The notes: generated from the letters alone by a model not told the origin. Positions 8,376 to 18,758 are shown, numbered from the stretch's first letter. The stretch: 64,000 bases of DNA from Vibrio sagamiensis NBRC 104589 (GCF_007990935.1 NZ_BJXJ01000023.1:1-64000), one strand, 5' to 3'. Numbers and translations are program-made.

Positions 8376-8807
8376 TTATGCAAGTGGTTCAACGTCATAA
8401 AGGTAATATTGAATACCTACGTAAAGGTAGTAAAAGCCCAATGTTGACAAAAGCAAGAAAATCTTTTTTCTCTCACGTTTAAGGTATCGGCTTATATTTG
8501 GCACCTTATCTATCTCAACCTGCTCTACCTGCAGTAAGTATTTCCCAAGAGACTTCCCTAGCAGATTATAACAGATTGAGCAGTAACCAATATAAACACC
8601 AATAAACGACATCAGTATTATGACCATAAGCATCCACAACGTGGGCAAAGCCATATCATCATTCAACGAAAGATGTAAGATGCCAGAATCAAATACATTT
8701 GCAGTGATGAGTGCGAGTAATGAAAGTACCACTTGAGTAAACATTTTAGCAATCATCACATCAATAACAAATGCACCTGTTCTTCTAAACTTTCTTGCTG
8801 CGTTCAT
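8376..8807 (-). CDS. RDD-family membrane protein
   Basis: 143 residues with the RDD pattern: paired Arg at residues 8-9 in the first segment (RRTGAFVIDVMIAK, with Asp about 16), and about three or four hydrophobic helices (around 14-36, 54-76 and 115-136). RDD proteins are small inner-membrane proteins; some act as ion exchangers, most are uncharacterised. The start codon overlaps the ptsG stop as TAATG, so translation is coupled to the glucose permease and the pair ends at the palindromic terminator at 8262. The coupling suggests a job tied to sugar uptake, but that is inference from layout. Confidence 0.8.
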   Translation of the reverse strand: MNAARKFRRTGAFVIDVMIAKMFTQVVLSLLALITANVFDSGILHLSLNDDMALPTLWMLMVIILMSFIGVYIGYCSICYNLLGKSLGKYLLQVEQVEIDKVPNISRYLKRERKKIFLLLSTLGFYYLYVGIQYYLYDVEPLA

Positions 8808-10423
8808 TATTTACCAAGCAACGAGTTAATTTGAGCTTTGTAACCCGCAGCTTCAGCACCATAGATTGCCTGAATACCCGTGTCACCAACTTTAACTAAA
8901 CCTTTTGCACCCAATTCTTGAGTCCAGTAGTCATTCTCTTTTACTTGACCATTGTCTTTAACCGAAATGCGTAAGCGAGTAATACACGCATCAACGTCAA
9001 CGATATTCTCAGCTCCTCCCAAAGCATCAATCATCATCTTAGCTTTGTCAGAACTACCGGCACCGCCTTTAGATGCTTGATAATCTTTCTTAGAAACAAC
9101 CGCAACAGCACTACCTTTACGGCCCGGTGTTTTAATATCAAATTTAACAATGAACCAGCGGAAAATAAAGAAATAAGCCACTGCGTAAGCCAGACCAACT
9201 AGGACAATGTAGTACCAGTTGTTTTCAGCACCCGTAACACCAGGCAATAAACCGAATAATGTAAAGTCAATGAAACCGCCACTAAATGTCATACCAACTT
9301 TCACGTTGAGCATGTCCATCAGCATAAAAGAAAGACCGGCCAAAGGAACATAAATTGCGTAGTATAAGAATGGCGATAGGAATAGGAACGTAAATTCGAT
9401 AGGCTCTGTAATACCTGTCAAAAATGCCGTTAATGCAACCGAGAATAAAAGACCGCCTGCTGCTTTCTTATTTTCTTCATCTGCAAGTGTGTACATCGCG
9501 TAAGCCGCTGCAGGCAAACCAAACATCATGAATGGGAATTTACCCGTCATAAAGTTAGTTGAAGTAAACTGTGAGAAGTCGCTTGTTGCCAGAGATTGGA
9601 AGAAAATATTTTGCGTACCTTTGATCACTTCTCCTGCAATTTCTGCTGTGCCACCGATTTCTGTCTGCCATAAAGGTAGGTAGAAAACATGGTGTAAACC
9701 AACAGGAATCAGTGCACGTTCAATAACACCAAAGATAAATGACGCAATGTAACCATGACCAGAAGCCGTCAACTCACCTAATGCCGAACCTATCGCACCA
9801 AACGCTGCACCAAAGAAAGGCCAAATAAAGGTTAATGCAATACCGTAGAATAGCGCTGAGAAAGCACTAATGATAGGAACGAAACGTGCACCACCGAAGA
9901 AACCAAGATAATCAGGCAGTTTTACATCGTGGTATTTGTTATGTAGAACAACCGTTACCGCACCAGCAATTAGGCCACCGAACACCCCCATACTTAGCGT
10001 GTTCGTAATACCCAACATATCTGCAAGAACACCAGGGTATTCTTTCCCCATAAGAACAACGGTATTAGTATCAAGGTTAATCATGTTCGCCACAACTAAC
10101 GTCTTTGCAATTACCACGTTCATTACAAGATATGAAATCAAAGCAGCCAATGCCGCTGCACCTTTTTCCGCACGAGCAAAACCGACAGCGATTGCAAGGG
10201 CAAACATAACAGGCAAGTTAGCAAAAACGATACTACCTGCAGCTGTCATTACTTGAAGGAAGCTATTTAGAATACTTCCGTCTTCTAACGCACCAATTTG
10301 GTATGCGTCAATCATTGCTTGGTTTGTAAAACTACCACCAATACCTAACATGATACCTGCAGCAGGTAACAAGGCAATTGGTAACATAATAGCTTGTGAA
10401 AGTTTACTAAAGAAACTTTTCAT
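8807..10423 (-). CDS. ptsG: PTS glucose-type permease, EIICB
   Basis: 538 residues. The EIIC domain (about 1-400, roughly ten membrane helices, with GITEPIEF at the substrate site) is followed by a linker and a C-terminal EIIB domain whose phosphorylated cysteine lies in CITRLR at about residue 480. There is no EIIA domain, so phosphate must come from a separate EIIA-Glc. The length is nearer E. coli MalX than the 477-residue PtsG, but the position next to ycfH-holB is that of ptsG in Vibrio and E. coli. An AGGAGC ribosome binding site precedes the ATG. Sugar specificity cannot be fixed from sequence alone. Confidence 0.88.
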   Translation of the reverse strand: MKSFFSKLSQAIMLPIALLPAAGIMLGIGGSFTNQAMIDAYQIGALEDGSILNSFLQVMTAAGSIVFANLPVMFALAIAVGFARAEKGAAALAALISYLVMNVVIAKTLVVANMINLDTNTVVLMGKEYPGVLADMLGITNTLSMGVFGGLIAGAVTVVLHNKYHDVKLPDYLGFFGGARFVPIISAFSALFYGIALTFIWPFFGAAFGAIGSALGELTASGHGYIASFIFGVIERALIPVGLHHVFYLPLWQTEIGGTAEIAGEVIKGTQNIFFQSLATSDFSQFTSTNFMTGKFPFMMFGLPAAAYAMYTLADEENKKAAGGLLFSVALTAFLTGITEPIEFTFLFLSPFLYYAIYVPLAGLSFMLMDMLNVKVGMTFSGGFIDFTLFGLLPGVTGAENNWYYIVLVGLAYAVAYFFIFRWFIVKFDIKTPGRKGSAVAVVSKKDYQASKGGAGSSDKAKMMIDALGGAENIVDVDACITRLRISVKDNGQVKENDYWTQELGAKGLVKVGDTGIQAIYGAEAAGYKAQINSLLGK

Positions 10424-10866
10424 ACGTTTATGCTCCTGATAAATGATAAGTAATTAAGATTACTCGCGGCACACCCCCGTCGCCTGATGCAAGTACTCTT
10501 ATTAAATGCCGTAAGCTAAGACATTATATTTTTCGCCTCTAAATATATCTTGAGGCCCTTCATACTTTCTACAAAGTTATGAAATTTAGTTTCAAAATAA
10601 GCTTCAGATCACATCTGGGCAATTCACTCTAAAACCAAAAGAATAATCACAAGTAGCTGTATTTTATGATTTATATTTAATCCCCATCGTAAAGACGTGT
10701 AAATAACAAGAGACAAACTTGTTATTTTAGGTAACAAAATTACATTTGAGTAAATTAAATACAATTACTTTAAAAAGTAGATGAACCCACCTTAAACTGC
10801 TTATTTAATTTACACTTATACAAAATAGCAGACTCTACCATGCTATTAATTGTCAGGATTAATTTT
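10424..10866. other. ptsG upstream region
   Basis: A 443-base AT-rich gap between ycfH and ptsG that must carry the ptsG promoter. A CRP-like half site, AGATGTGATCTGAAGC on the minus strand, lies at about 10604-10619; the second half is poor. No gene or strong hairpin was seen. Confidence 0.5.
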
Positions 10867-11634
10867 TTACCGCAAAAAAAGAGTATGGAAATTCTCCGTC
10901 GTTTTTTGACCTACTTCAAATAGGGAACATCCTCTTAACTGAGCAATATACGCTGCAACCTCAACGACGTAAGCTGGTTGATTTTCTTTGCCACGATGAG
11001 GAACCGGGGCAAGATAAGGGGAATCTGTTTCGATCAAAAGTCTTTCTAGAGGTAATGCTTTAACTACTTCTTTCAGCTCTGTTGCCTGGCGGAAAGTTAC
11101 AATACCCGAGATCGAAATATAAAAGCCCAGTTCCATTGCAGCTTCAGCAAAAGGTAAATCTTCTGTAAAACAATGAATCACGCCACCACATTTTTGTGCG
11201 TTACCATTTTTAAGAATATCCAATGTATCATGACGAGCATTTCGGGTATGGATAATCAATGGCTTATTGTACTCTACTGCCAGTTCAACCTGCTGTTCGA
11301 AACGCTCTTTTTGTAAAGCTGCGGTTTCTGGTTTGTAGTGATAATCTAAACCGGTTTCACCAATAGCAACAACTTTGTCATATGAAGCGTACTGCCGAAG
11401 TTTTTCCAGTGAAAATACACTATCGACATCCAGTGGGTGAACACCACACGAAGCATGTACATTTTCATAAGGCATAATCATTTCCAACATTTTTGGAAAA
11501 GCATCCATTGTTACACCAACAGATAGCAGTTCTTTGACATTAGCTTGCTGTGCCTTGTTAATCACATCTTCAACACTTGTATGAAGATCGTCGTAATTTA
11601 ATTTGTCTAAATGACAGTGCGAATCTACGAACAT
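10867..11634 (-). CDS. ycfH: TatD-family metal-dependent hydrolase
   Basis: 255 residues with the TatD motifs: N-terminal DSHCHLD metal-binding site, GETGLDYHY, IIHTRNA, VIHCFTE and the C-terminal ETDSPYLAP. These residues bind two divalent metals; relatives are 3'-5' DNases. The start lies 10 bases inside the end of holB, as in E. coli where ycfH follows holB. It is probably the last gene of the fab-mltG-tmk-holB transcript. Confidence 0.92.
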   Translation of the reverse strand: MFVDSHCHLDKLNYDDLHTSVEDVINKAQQANVKELLSVGVTMDAFPKMLEMIMPYENVHASCGVHPLDVDSVFSLEKLRQYASYDKVVAIGETGLDYHYKPETAALQKERFEQQVELAVEYNKPLIIHTRNARHDTLDILKNGNAQKCGGVIHCFTEDLPFAEAAMELGFYISISGIVTFRQATELKEVVKALPLERLLIETDSPYLAPVPHRGKENQPAYVVEVAAYIAQLRGCSLFEVGQKTTENFHTLFLR

Positions 11635-12587
11635 AGTTCCTCTCGTGATTCAATTAACCAGTTGATTGATAAAAGCTCTAGGTTTAAACCTGAAAAGCGG
11701 TGAAGTTGTTGTTTCAGTTCTAAGAGTTTGTTGGCTGAACGGTGCAAACCATCGAAGTGAACGGATGTAAAACGCACAGCGCCGGGCAGTTGCTCAGGAA
11801 CGGTCAGTCCAAAGTGTACTTTCTGAGCGTCACTGAGCAAAAGCCACGCCCAATCGAGTGCTTTGTTTGGGTATTGACCAAACAAAGATGCACAATGAAA
11901 TAGGTTTGCATTTGGCGATAATAAAGCGTCAATTAGGCTGTTTTCAAATTTCTGGTAGGCCTCTAACTCGCCTTCTTTTAATGCCGCTAATGTCGCAAGC
12001 GGAGAGCCCATATTTAATTTAAGCGCATAAGCAGGAATCGTATTTTGCGTATGTTGGCTCAACCAATCTGTCGCTTGTTGTGCCGATGGTGAGGTGACTG
12101 TCCACTTTTGACAGCGGCTTTTAATGGTCGGCAACAAGATCTCTTGATGCTCCGTAAGCAAAAGAAAAACGCAGTTTTGTCCCGGCTCTTCCAAAGTTTT
12201 CAATAGCGCATTAGAAGCAGATTCATTCATGGCGTCTGCAGGTGCAATAATAAACACTCGATAGCCATTAAGCTGAGCAGACTCTTGAGCCAGTCGATTT
12301 ACTAAGCGAATTTGATCAACCGTGATCGACTTACCTTCTTTTTCTGGCTTGATCCAGTGTAAATCAGGATGGCTTTGCGACTGAACTAATTGGCAACTGT
12401 GGCAGAAACCACACGCTTCGCTCTTATCATTTTGGCAGATTAAAGTGTAGCTCAAAGCCTCAGCCAACTTTTCGGTTCCTAAATCTTTGTCAGAGTGGAA
12501 CAACAAGGCACCCGAGATTCTATCAAGCTCTAAACTCGTTTTTAGGTTTGTCCACACAGGTTCTAACCAAGGGTAATCATTTAACAT
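11625..12587 (-). CDS. holB: DNA polymerase III delta-prime subunit
   Basis: 320 residues, close to the usual 330. It shows the clamp-loader fold with the zinc module CGFCHSC near residues 60-66, the SRC motif (KSRCQKW) near 158 and NALLKTLEEPG. Typically for delta-prime, the Walker A region is degenerate, so it does not hydrolyse ATP. It acts in the gamma complex that loads the beta clamp. It sits 3 bases after tmk and overlaps ycfH. Confidence 0.93.
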   Translation of the reverse strand: MLNDYPWLEPVWTNLKTSLELDRISGALLFHSDKDLGTEKLAEALSYTLICQNDKSEACGFCHSCQLVQSQSHPDLHWIKPEKEGKSITVDQIRLVNRLAQESAQLNGYRVFIIAPADAMNESASNALLKTLEEPGQNCVFLLLTEHQEILLPTIKSRCQKWTVTSPSAQQATDWLSQHTQNTIPAYALKLNMGSPLATLAALKEGELEAYQKFENSLIDALLSPNANLFHCASLFGQYPNKALDWAWLLLSDAQKVHFGLTVPEQLPGAVRFTSVHFDGLHRSANKLLELKQQLHRFSGLNLELLSINWLIESREELCS

Positions 12588-12590
12588 GAA

Positions 12591-13235
12591 TCACTCCGGT
12601 TTTGATGATTGCTCTAGCCAAGCGGTCAATGCGGCTTTGATATCGTAAGCCACTTCATCTATTCCCTGCTCGGCATTAATCACTGTAATAGCGTCGTCGG
12701 TATGCGCTAATTCTAAATAACGTTCACGGGTACGCTCAAAAAAGCTGATGTCCATTTTTTCGATACGATCCAGCTCGCCTCTTCCGCGAGCTCGTTCTAG
12801 ACCAATACTAGGATCAATATCCATGTATAAAGTCAAAGCCGGTTTAAAGTCACCTAGCGTTGTATCACGAAGGTTTTTCATCAAAGCCGCATCCATTTGA
12901 CGTCCACCACCTTGATAAGCTTGCGATGAAAGATCATGACGGTCACCGACAACCCACTGTCCGTTTGCCAGTGCTGGCTTAATGACATTTTCCACTAACT
13001 GAACGCGTGCGGCATAAAGCAGCAGAAGTTCAGTCATATCTTTCAGTTCTTCGCCCTGATGCTCTTCTTTTACCAACTGACGCATTTTTTCAGCCAATGG
13101 CGTGCCTCCTGGTTCACGAGTGTTAACGACATCGTGGATACCGGCGGCGTTCAGGGTTTCTAAAACTGTTTTAATCGCGGTACTCTTGCCCGCACCCTCT
13201 AGGCCTTCGACGACAATAAAGTTTGCTTTCTTCAT
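12591..13235 (-). CDS. tmk: Thymidylate kinase
   Basis: 214 residues. The P-loop GLEGAGKST is at about residues 11-19; the DR(H/Y) motif ([14 protein letters not shown]) and the lid GRGELDRIE follow. It phosphorylates dTMP to dTDP. The start overlaps the mltG stop by 4 bases and holB follows after 3, the standard gammaproteobacterial order mltG-tmk-holB. Confidence 0.95.
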   Translation of the reverse strand: MKKANFIVVEGLEGAGKSTAIKTVLETLNAAGIHDVVNTREPGGTPLAEKMRQLVKEEHQGEELKDMTELLLLYAARVQLVENVIKPALANGQWVVGDRHDLSSQAYQGGGRQMDAALMKNLRDTTLGDFKPALTLYMDIDPSIGLERARGRGELDRIEKMDISFFERTRERYLELAHTDDAITVINAEQGIDEVAYDIKAALTAWLEQSSKPE

Positions 13236-14248
13236 TTGTTTTTTCTCAACTCTTTTAAGTAGGCTCGCACAGCTCGGTTATGTTCAGCAAGGGACTTCGA
13301 AAAGACGTGTCCACCTTTACCACTGGCAACAAAATACAAATAGCGACTGCTGTCTGGGTTTAATGCTGCTGCAATAGAGGCTTCACCTGCCATTGCAATT
13401 GGTGTTGGAGGCAATCCATTAATCGTATAAGTATTATATGGTGTTGGTGTACGTAAGTCTTTTTTGCGAATATTGCCTTGATAAGCATCGCCCATTCCAT
13501 AGATAACCGTCGGATCAGTTTGTAAACGCATGCCTCTGTTTAGGCGGTTAATGAATACTGATGAAACTCGTGCTCGTTCACTATCAATCGAAGTTTCTTT
13601 TTCGATGATTGATGCCAAGATCAAGGCAGCATAAGCATCTTTTAAAGGTAACTTCTGCTGGCGTGATGCCCAATGGCTTTCTAGGACACGGTTTAATTTA
13701 TTGTGTGCTCGGCGAAGTATCTGGCTTTCCGTGGTCCCAGAAGTGAAGTGATAAGTTTCAGCCAAAAAAAGACCTTCAAGTTTGTCTTGCTCGATATTGA
13801 GTTTCTTTGCCGCTTCTTTTTCAGACAGCCCTGCTAAATCGTGCTGGATATTTGGTGCCGCTCTGAGTTGTTTAACCCAATCACTGTAACGGCTCCCTTC
13901 AACAAAGGTGATCGAGAACTGGTGCTCTTTGCCTGTATTGAAAAGCTGCAGAGCTTGGTACAACGATACATTAGGCTCAAGTTGGTAGGTGCCTGCTCTT
14001 ATATTTAATAGTTGTGGATAAAGACGCGGCATTAATCGCGTGTAGTCTGATGATTCGATGATCTTCTCCTTCACTAACTGACGCATCAGGCGGTGAAAGT
14101 TCGTGCCATTTTCTACCGTAAAGAGCTGAGGTTGCTCAATGAGAATCGGCTCATTTACGTACTGCTTTGTTTGTGAGATAGCGTAAAAAAGACCTGCAGC
14201 TAAAAGCGCCGCGACAAGTACAATAAAAGCCAATAGTTTTTTTATCAC
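13232..14248 (-). CDS. mltG: Endolytic murein transglycosylase
   Basis: 338 residues with one N-terminal membrane helix (about 5-24) and a periplasmic YceG domain. The catalytic glutamate lies in SIIEKET near residue 215, and TPYNTY and [11 protein letters not shown] are conserved family segments. MltG cuts nascent glycan strands and is thought to end peptidoglycan polymerisation. It overlaps pabC and tmk by 4 bases each, so the set is translationally coupled. Confidence 0.95.
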   Translation of the reverse strand: MIKKLLAFIVLVAALLAAGLFYAISQTKQYVNEPILIEQPQLFTVENGTNFHRLMRQLVKEKIIESSDYTRLMPRLYPQLLNIRAGTYQLEPNVSLYQALQLFNTGKEHQFSITFVEGSRYSDWVKQLRAAPNIQHDLAGLSEKEAAKKLNIEQDKLEGLFLAETYHFTSGTTESQILRRAHNKLNRVLESHWASRQQKLPLKDAYAALILASIIEKETSIDSERARVSSVFINRLNRGMRLQTDPTVIYGMGDAYQGNIRKKDLRTPTPYNTYTINGLPPTPIAMAGEASIAAALNPDSSRYLYFVASGKGGHVFSKSLAEHNRAVRAYLKELRKNK

Positions 14249-15060
14249 GTATTTAAATTCCTTTGAAGTTGTCGAGTGAGCTTTCCAATCAAAAACGTCT
14301 GATTATATTCCGGGTTGGATAAATGGGTAATAGGAGCAACACCAAGTAGCGCGTTGCAGATCCACATTTCTTCCGCTTGCACTAAGTCATCTAAAGTGAA
14401 CATACCAATATGAGTGGTGTAACCTTGGCTTTGTAGATTCGTTAACACTTTTCTGCGCATCACTCCAGCCACACCTGATAGACTCAAATCAGGCGTATAA
14501 ATTTGATTATCCTGTAGCCAAAAAAGATTGGCCATTGTCGTTTCAATAAGATGATGGTTGATATTTAGCATCACTGCGTCAGCAAACCCACTGCCTTCCA
14601 ATTCAGCTTTGGCCATCACTTGCTCCAAGCGATTATTATGTTTATGGCCGGCAAGCATGGGTTGGATGCCTAACTGCGTTTGACATACACCCAGTGCTAA
14701 ACCATTTTCTTGCCATTGTAGATAATGAGAGGGGTAGTCAAAGCTGGTCACTGTCACCGTGGGTTGATTGAGTCCAACGGGACTATAACCTCGCCCACCT
14801 TCCCCGCGACTAATATGGATTTTGATACCACCAAGGCCATCGCTTAAAACCAGTTGATTGGCCCAATCCAAAACCTGTTGCCAATCAGGCAATGGGATGT
14901 GTAAAGCAGTGAGACACGCTTCAAGTCGCTCGATATGTTCAGGCCAAAATACCAATTTACCCTGTTTGGTCAATATGGTACTAAAACAACCATCACCATA
15001 TTGAAAACTGCGGTCACCGATGGGCACATGAGTGTGCGGCATTCCGTTTACCAAAAACAT
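14245..15060 (-). CDS. pabC: Aminodeoxychorismate lyase
   Basis: 271 residues from the ATG at 15060, with AGGTAG about 8 bases upstream; E. coli PabC is 269 and begins likewise (MFLxNG). The open frame extends to 15108, but that part lies in the fabF terminator. It is a fold-type IV PLP enzyme; the PLP lysine is in MLAGHKHNNRLEQ. It releases pyruvate from 4-amino-4-deoxychorismate to give p-aminobenzoate for folate. It follows fabF after a terminator and overlaps mltG. Confidence 0.93.
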   Translation of the reverse strand: MFLVNGMPHTHVPIGDRSFQYGDGCFSTILTKQGKLVFWPEHIERLEACLTALHIPLPDWQQVLDWANQLVLSDGLGGIKIHISRGEGGRGYSPVGLNQPTVTVTSFDYPSHYLQWQENGLALGVCQTQLGIQPMLAGHKHNNRLEQVMAKAELEGSGFADAVMLNINHHLIETTMANLFWLQDNQIYTPDLSLSGVAGVMRRKVLTNLQSQGYTTHIGMFTLDDLVQAEEMWICNALLGVAPITHLSNPEYNQTFLIGKLTRQLQRNLNT

Positions 15061-15090
15061 ATTCAAGCTACCTAATGTTTGATGAATGAA

Positions 15091-15127
15091 TAAAACAAAA
15101 CGGCCCAATGCTAAGCATCGAGCCGTT
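15091..15127 (-). terminator. Terminator after fabF
   Basis: AACGGC and GCCGTT enclose an inner ATGCT/AGCAT pairing and are followed in the minus direction by TTTTGTTTTATT. It lies 40 bases past the fabF stop and overlaps the longer but unlikely pabC start. Confidence 0.7.
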
Positions 15128-15166
15128 AGATTACAAGCCTCATTTTAGAAAAGCTTGTCGTTGTAT

Positions 15167-16414
15167 TTACTCAGCAAACTTTTTGAATACCAGTGAACCG
15201 TTCGTACCACCAAAGCCAAACGAGTTACAAATTGCGTATTCCATCTCGACTTCACGGGCTGTATGAGGAACGAGATCAATATCTAAGCCTTCTTCTGGAT
15301 CATCAAGGTTGATTGTTGGAGGAACAATTTGATCAACCAATGACATGATAGTAATGATCGCTTCCGCAGACCCCGCAGCACCAAGTAAGTGGCCTGTCAT
15401 GGACTTAGTTGATGATACCAATACCTGCTTGGAACCCTCTTCACCCAATGCTCGCTTAATGCCCTTCACTTCGGCCACATCACCAGCAGGTGTCGAAGTA
15501 CCGTGTGCATTCACATAACCAACTTGGGTACCCGTGATGTTCGCATCACGCATTGCCGCTTCCATCGCAAGTGCACCACCAGAACCATCTTCACTTGGCG
15601 AAGTCATATGGTAAGCATCACCCGACATACCGAAACCAACCAGTTCTGCGTATATTTTAGCGCCACGAGCTTTCGCATGTTCATATTCTTCTAATACGAT
15701 AACACCCGCGCCATCACCAAGAACAAAACCATCACGGCCTTTATCCCATGGACGAGAAGCTTTTTGAGGCTCATCATTGCGTGTAGACAGTGCTTTGGCA
15801 GCACCGAAACCTGCCATACCGAGTGGAGTCGATGCTTTTTCTGCACCACCAGCAACCATAGCCTCTGCATCACCGTAAGCAATCATACGAGCAGCATGAC
15901 CAATATTGTGAAGGCCTGTAGTACATGCTGTAGAAATAGCAATATTAGGGCCACGAAGACCACGCATAATAGATAAGTTACCCGCGACCATATTAACAAT
16001 CGTCGAAGGAACAAAAAATGGGCTGACTTTGCGTGGGCCTTTTTCAACAAGCGCTGTATGCCCCGTTTCAATAAGGTCAAGACCACCGATACCAGAACCG
16101 ATTGCAACTCCTACTCGGTCTGCATTTGATTGCGTAATTTCTAAGCCAGAGTCATCAAGAGCTTGGATACCTGCTGCAATGCCATATTGAATAAAAAGAT
16201 CCATTTTTCGTGCATCTTTTTTAGACATATATTCAGTACAATCAAAATCTTTGACAAGACCTGCAAAACGGGTTGAAAAATTGGTTGTATCAAAATGTTC
16301 GATATTAACAATACCACTTTGACCTTCCAGCAGGGCTTTCCAAGATGATGCTACTGTGTTGCCTACCGGCGACAACATACCCATGCCAGTGACAACTACA
16401 CGACGCTTGGACAC
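15167..16414 (-). CDS. fabF: 3-oxoacyl-ACP synthase II
   Basis: 415 residues from the GTG at 16414 ([10 protein letters not shown], as in E. coli [10 protein letters not shown]), with GGAG about 10 bases upstream. The longer frame to 16489 runs into the acpP-fabF hairpin and is rejected. The active-site Cys is in TACTTG, and the two histidines are in [11 protein letters not shown] and [14 protein letters not shown]. It elongates acyl-ACP, including the palmitoleate to vaccenate step at low temperature. It lies downstream of acpP with a hairpin between. Confidence 0.95.
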   Translation of the reverse strand: MSKRRVVVTGMGMLSPVGNTVASSWKALLEGQSGIVNIEHFDTTNFSTRFAGLVKDFDCTEYMSKKDARKMDLFIQYGIAAGIQALDDSGLEITQSNADRVGVAIGSGIGGLDLIETGHTALVEKGPRKVSPFFVPSTIVNMVAGNLSIMRGLRGPNIAISTACTTGLHNIGHAARMIAYGDAEAMVAGGAEKASTPLGMAGFGAAKALSTRNDEPQKASRPWDKGRDGFVLGDGAGVIVLEEYEHAKARGAKIYAELVGFGMSGDAYHMTSPSEDGSGGALAMEAAMRDANITGTQVGYVNAHGTSTPAGDVAEVKGIKRALGEEGSKQVLVSSTKSMTGHLLGAAGSAEAIITIMSLVDQIVPPTINLDDPEEGLDIDLVPHTAREVEMEYAICNSFGFGGTNGSLVFKKFAE

Positions 16415-16478
16415 GATATAATACTCCGAAGAATTGAATGTTTGTTTATGTGAGGAATTGAAGATATTAGAGAAAACA

Positions 16479-16501
16479 CAGGCGGTCAAGGTGACCGCCT
16501 G
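16479..16501 (-). terminator. acpP-fabF intergenic hairpin
   Basis: CAGGCGGTCA-agg-TGACCGCCTG is a perfect 10-bp stem. In the minus direction it is followed by TGTGTTTTCTC. It probably ends most acpP transcripts while letting some read into fabF, which would fit the far higher need for acyl carrier protein. Confidence 0.75.
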
Positions 16502-16511
16502 GGAGAGATAA

Positions 16512-16745
16512 TTACTGAGCGCTGTTTACGTAGTCGATTGCAGCTTGAACTGTAGTGATTTTCTCTGCTTCTTCATCAGGGATTTCAGTATCGAACTCCT
16601 CTTCTAAAGCCATTACTAGTTCAACTGTATCTAGAGAATCAGCACCTAGATCGTCAACAAAAGAAGCTTCGTTTTTAACTTCTGCTTCGTCTACACCTAG
16701 TTGTTCAACAATGATTTTTTTTACGCGTTCTTCGATGTTGCTCAT
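16512..16745 (-). CDS. acpP: Acyl carrier protein
   Basis: 77 residues and highly acidic, with the 4'-phosphopantetheine serine in [10 protein letters not shown] (Ser 37). Nearly identical in layout to E. coli AcpP. It carries growing acyl chains to FabF, FabH, FabG, FabD and PlsX-linked steps. The 243-base gap from fabG gives room for its own promoter. Confidence 0.98.
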
Positions 16746-16785
16746 TTTCTTTTCCTTTACAGATTTCGCCTAATGCGATAATTCC

Positions 16786-16827
16786 GTAGTTTATGCGAAC
16801 TATTGAAAGTTGCAAGGGGGTCCTTGC
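16786..16827 (-). promoter_or_regulatory. acpP: Possible acpP promoter region
   Basis: On the minus strand TTGCAA is followed 16 bases later by TAAACT, about 40-70 bases upstream of the acpP ATG. The -35-like element is part of a small GCAAGG/CCTTGC hairpin (16812-16827), which might end fabG transcripts. Weak evidence from spacing only. Confidence 0.3.
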
Positions 16828-16988
16828 TGGTCAAACCACAATTTTAGTGAAATTAACCGAAATTCAATACATTTTTAACTGAATTCATGCACAATTCTTG
16901 TACACAGACATAATAATTTAACGACATTTAACTGCAACTGTAGGACATTTTCAACAAATTAAAACGACCTAATTCTCAGTTCTGTGCA

Positions 16989-17723
16989 TTAAACCATATA
17001 CATGCCACCATTAACATGCAAAGTTTCACCTGTAATGTAAGCTGCCTCAGATGACGCTAAAAACACAACAGCAGAAGCAATTTCTCGCGGATCGCCAAGA
17101 CGGCCCGCTGGTACATTCGATAATGTTGCTGTACGTTGATCATCGTTGAGTGCTTTAGTCATATCTGTTTCAATAAAACCTGGCGCAACTGTGTTGACAG
17201 TGATACCCCTTGAAGCCACTTCACGAGCCATTGATTTAGTAAAACCAATTACACCGGCTTTTGCTGCAGCGTAGTTAGCTTGACCTGCATTACCCATTGT
17301 TCCTACAACAGAGCCAACATTGATAATACGGCCCGCACGTTTTTTCATCATGCCACGAAGTACCGCTTTTGACATGCGATAAATAGGAGTAAGGTTGGTG
17401 TTAATAATGTCGTTCCACTCGTCATCTTTCATACGCATTAGCAAATTATCGCGAGTAATGCCTGCATTATTAACCAAGATATCAATGACGCCAAATTCAT
17501 CATTGATCGTTTTCAAAGTCGCTTCGACAGACTCAATATCGGTGACGTTCAAAGCAAGGCCTTTACCGTTCTCACCTAAATATTCACTGATTGAAGCCGC
17601 ACCATTTTCAGATGTCGCTGTACCAATCACGGTTGCGCCACGTTCAACCAACAGCTCTGCAATCGCACGACCTATGCCACGGCTTGCGCCTGTTACTAAC
17701 GCAATCTTACCTTCAAGATTCAT
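16989..17723 (-). CDS. fabG: 3-oxoacyl-ACP reductase
   Basis: 244 residues from the second ATG of an ATGATG pair, matching E. coli length; the first ATG (17726) is equally possible. It is a short-chain dehydrogenase: TGASRGIGRA cofactor site, NNAG, catalytic Ser in GSVVG, and YAAAK. It reduces 3-oxoacyl-ACP with NADPH. It lies between fabD and acpP on the same strand with an AGGAAAAG ribosome binding site. Confidence 0.96.
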   Translation of the reverse strand: MNLEGKIALVTGASRGIGRAIAELLVERGATVIGTATSENGAASISEYLGENGKGLALNVTDIESVEATLKTINDEFGVIDILVNNAGITRDNLLMRMKDDEWNDIINTNLTPIYRMSKAVLRGMMKKRAGRIINVGSVVGTMGNAGQANYAAAKAGVIGFTKSMAREVASRGITVNTVAPGFIETDMTKALNDDQRTATLSNVPAGRLGDPREIASAVVFLASSEAAYITGETLHVNGGMYMV

Positions 17724-17757
17724 CATGTTATCTTTTCCTTTTCAGATCGTGAATGGA

Positions 17758-18681
17758 TTATTTCACTGCTTCTAGTGAAACAACATCATTAACTGCTGCT
17801 GCACTTAGTGTTTTCACGATACGTTTTGTTAGACCAGTAAGGACTTTACCAGGTCCAAATTCAAGCAGACTTTCAACACCTTGTTCATGCATTAACTGCA
17901 CGCTCTCAGTCCAACGCACTGGGCAGTGTAACTGACGAACAAGGGCACCTTTGATTTTTGCAGGATCCGTTTCTGCCGCCACATCAACGTTGTTGATGAC
18001 TGGAAGCTGAGGAGCGTTGAATTCAATAGACTCTAGTGCAACCGCTAACTTTTCTGCTGCTGGCTTCATTAAGGCACAGTGTGATGGTACTGACACTGGT
18101 AAAGGCAGTGCACGTTTAGCACCTGCTTCTTTACATAAGGCACCAGCACGCTCGACAGCTTCTTTACTGCCCGCAATCACAACTTGGCCAGGCGAGTTAA
18201 AGTTAACTGGAGACACAACATCACCTTGAGCCGCTTCTTCACAGGCTTTTGCAATGGCTGCATCATCAAGGCCGATGATCGCATACATAGCGCCAGTCCC
18301 TGCAGGAACCGCTTCTTGCATAAGCTGACCACGTAGTTCGACCAGTTTAATTGCTTCTTTAAAATCAATAACACCCGCACATACCAGTGCAGAATACTCA
18401 CCCAAACTATGACCTGCAAGGTTAGCAGGTTGTTCGAGGCCAAGTTCTTGCCAAACACGCCAGATAGCAACAGAAGCCGCAAGTAAAGCAGGTTGTGTAC
18501 GGAAAGTCTGATTTAAATCTTCCGCAGGCCCACTTTGAACAAGCGCCCATAAGTCATAACCTAAAGCATCGGATGCTTCTGCAAAGGTTTGTTTTACTAC
18601 GTCATATTGTTCGCCTAGTTCTGCAAGCATACCTACAGCTTGAGAACCCTGCCCCGGAAATACGATAGCAAACTTGCTCAT
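17758..18681 (-). CDS. fabD: Malonyl-CoA:ACP transacylase
   Basis: 307 residues from the ATG at 18681 (MSKFAIVFPGQGSQ), with AAGGG upstream. The longer frame to 18732 crosses a hairpin. The nucleophile is Ser 92 in GHSLG, with the oxyanion GQGSQ near the start and a His in PSHCALM. It moves malonyl from CoA to acyl carrier protein. It lies between fabH and fabG. Confidence 0.96.
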   Translation of the reverse strand: MSKFAIVFPGQGSQAVGMLAELGEQYDVVKQTFAEASDALGYDLWALVQSGPAEDLNQTFRTQPALLAASVAIWRVWQELGLEQPANLAGHSLGEYSALVCAGVIDFKEAIKLVELRGQLMQEAVPAGTGAMYAIIGLDDAAIAKACEEAAQGDVVSPVNFNSPGQVVIAGSKEAVERAGALCKEAGAKRALPLPVSVPSHCALMKPAAEKLAVALESIEFNAPQLPVINNVDVAAETDPAKIKGALVRQLHCPVRWTESVQLMHEQGVESLLEFGPGKVLTGLTKRIVKTLSAAAVNDVVSLEAVK

Positions 18682-18714
18682 GATTTTTCCCTTTAGAAAA
18701 GTAAAAGAATAAGA

Positions 18715-18731
18715 TGCGCCATCGTGGCGCA
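18715..18731 (-). terminator. Hairpin between fabH and fabD
   Basis: TGCGCCA-tcg-TGGCGCA is a 7-bp stem followed in the minus direction by TCTTATTCTTTTAC. It is a weak terminator or processing point inside the fab operon. Confidence 0.45.
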
Positions 18732-18758
18732 CCTTAAAAAGAAATGCTTAAAATAACG

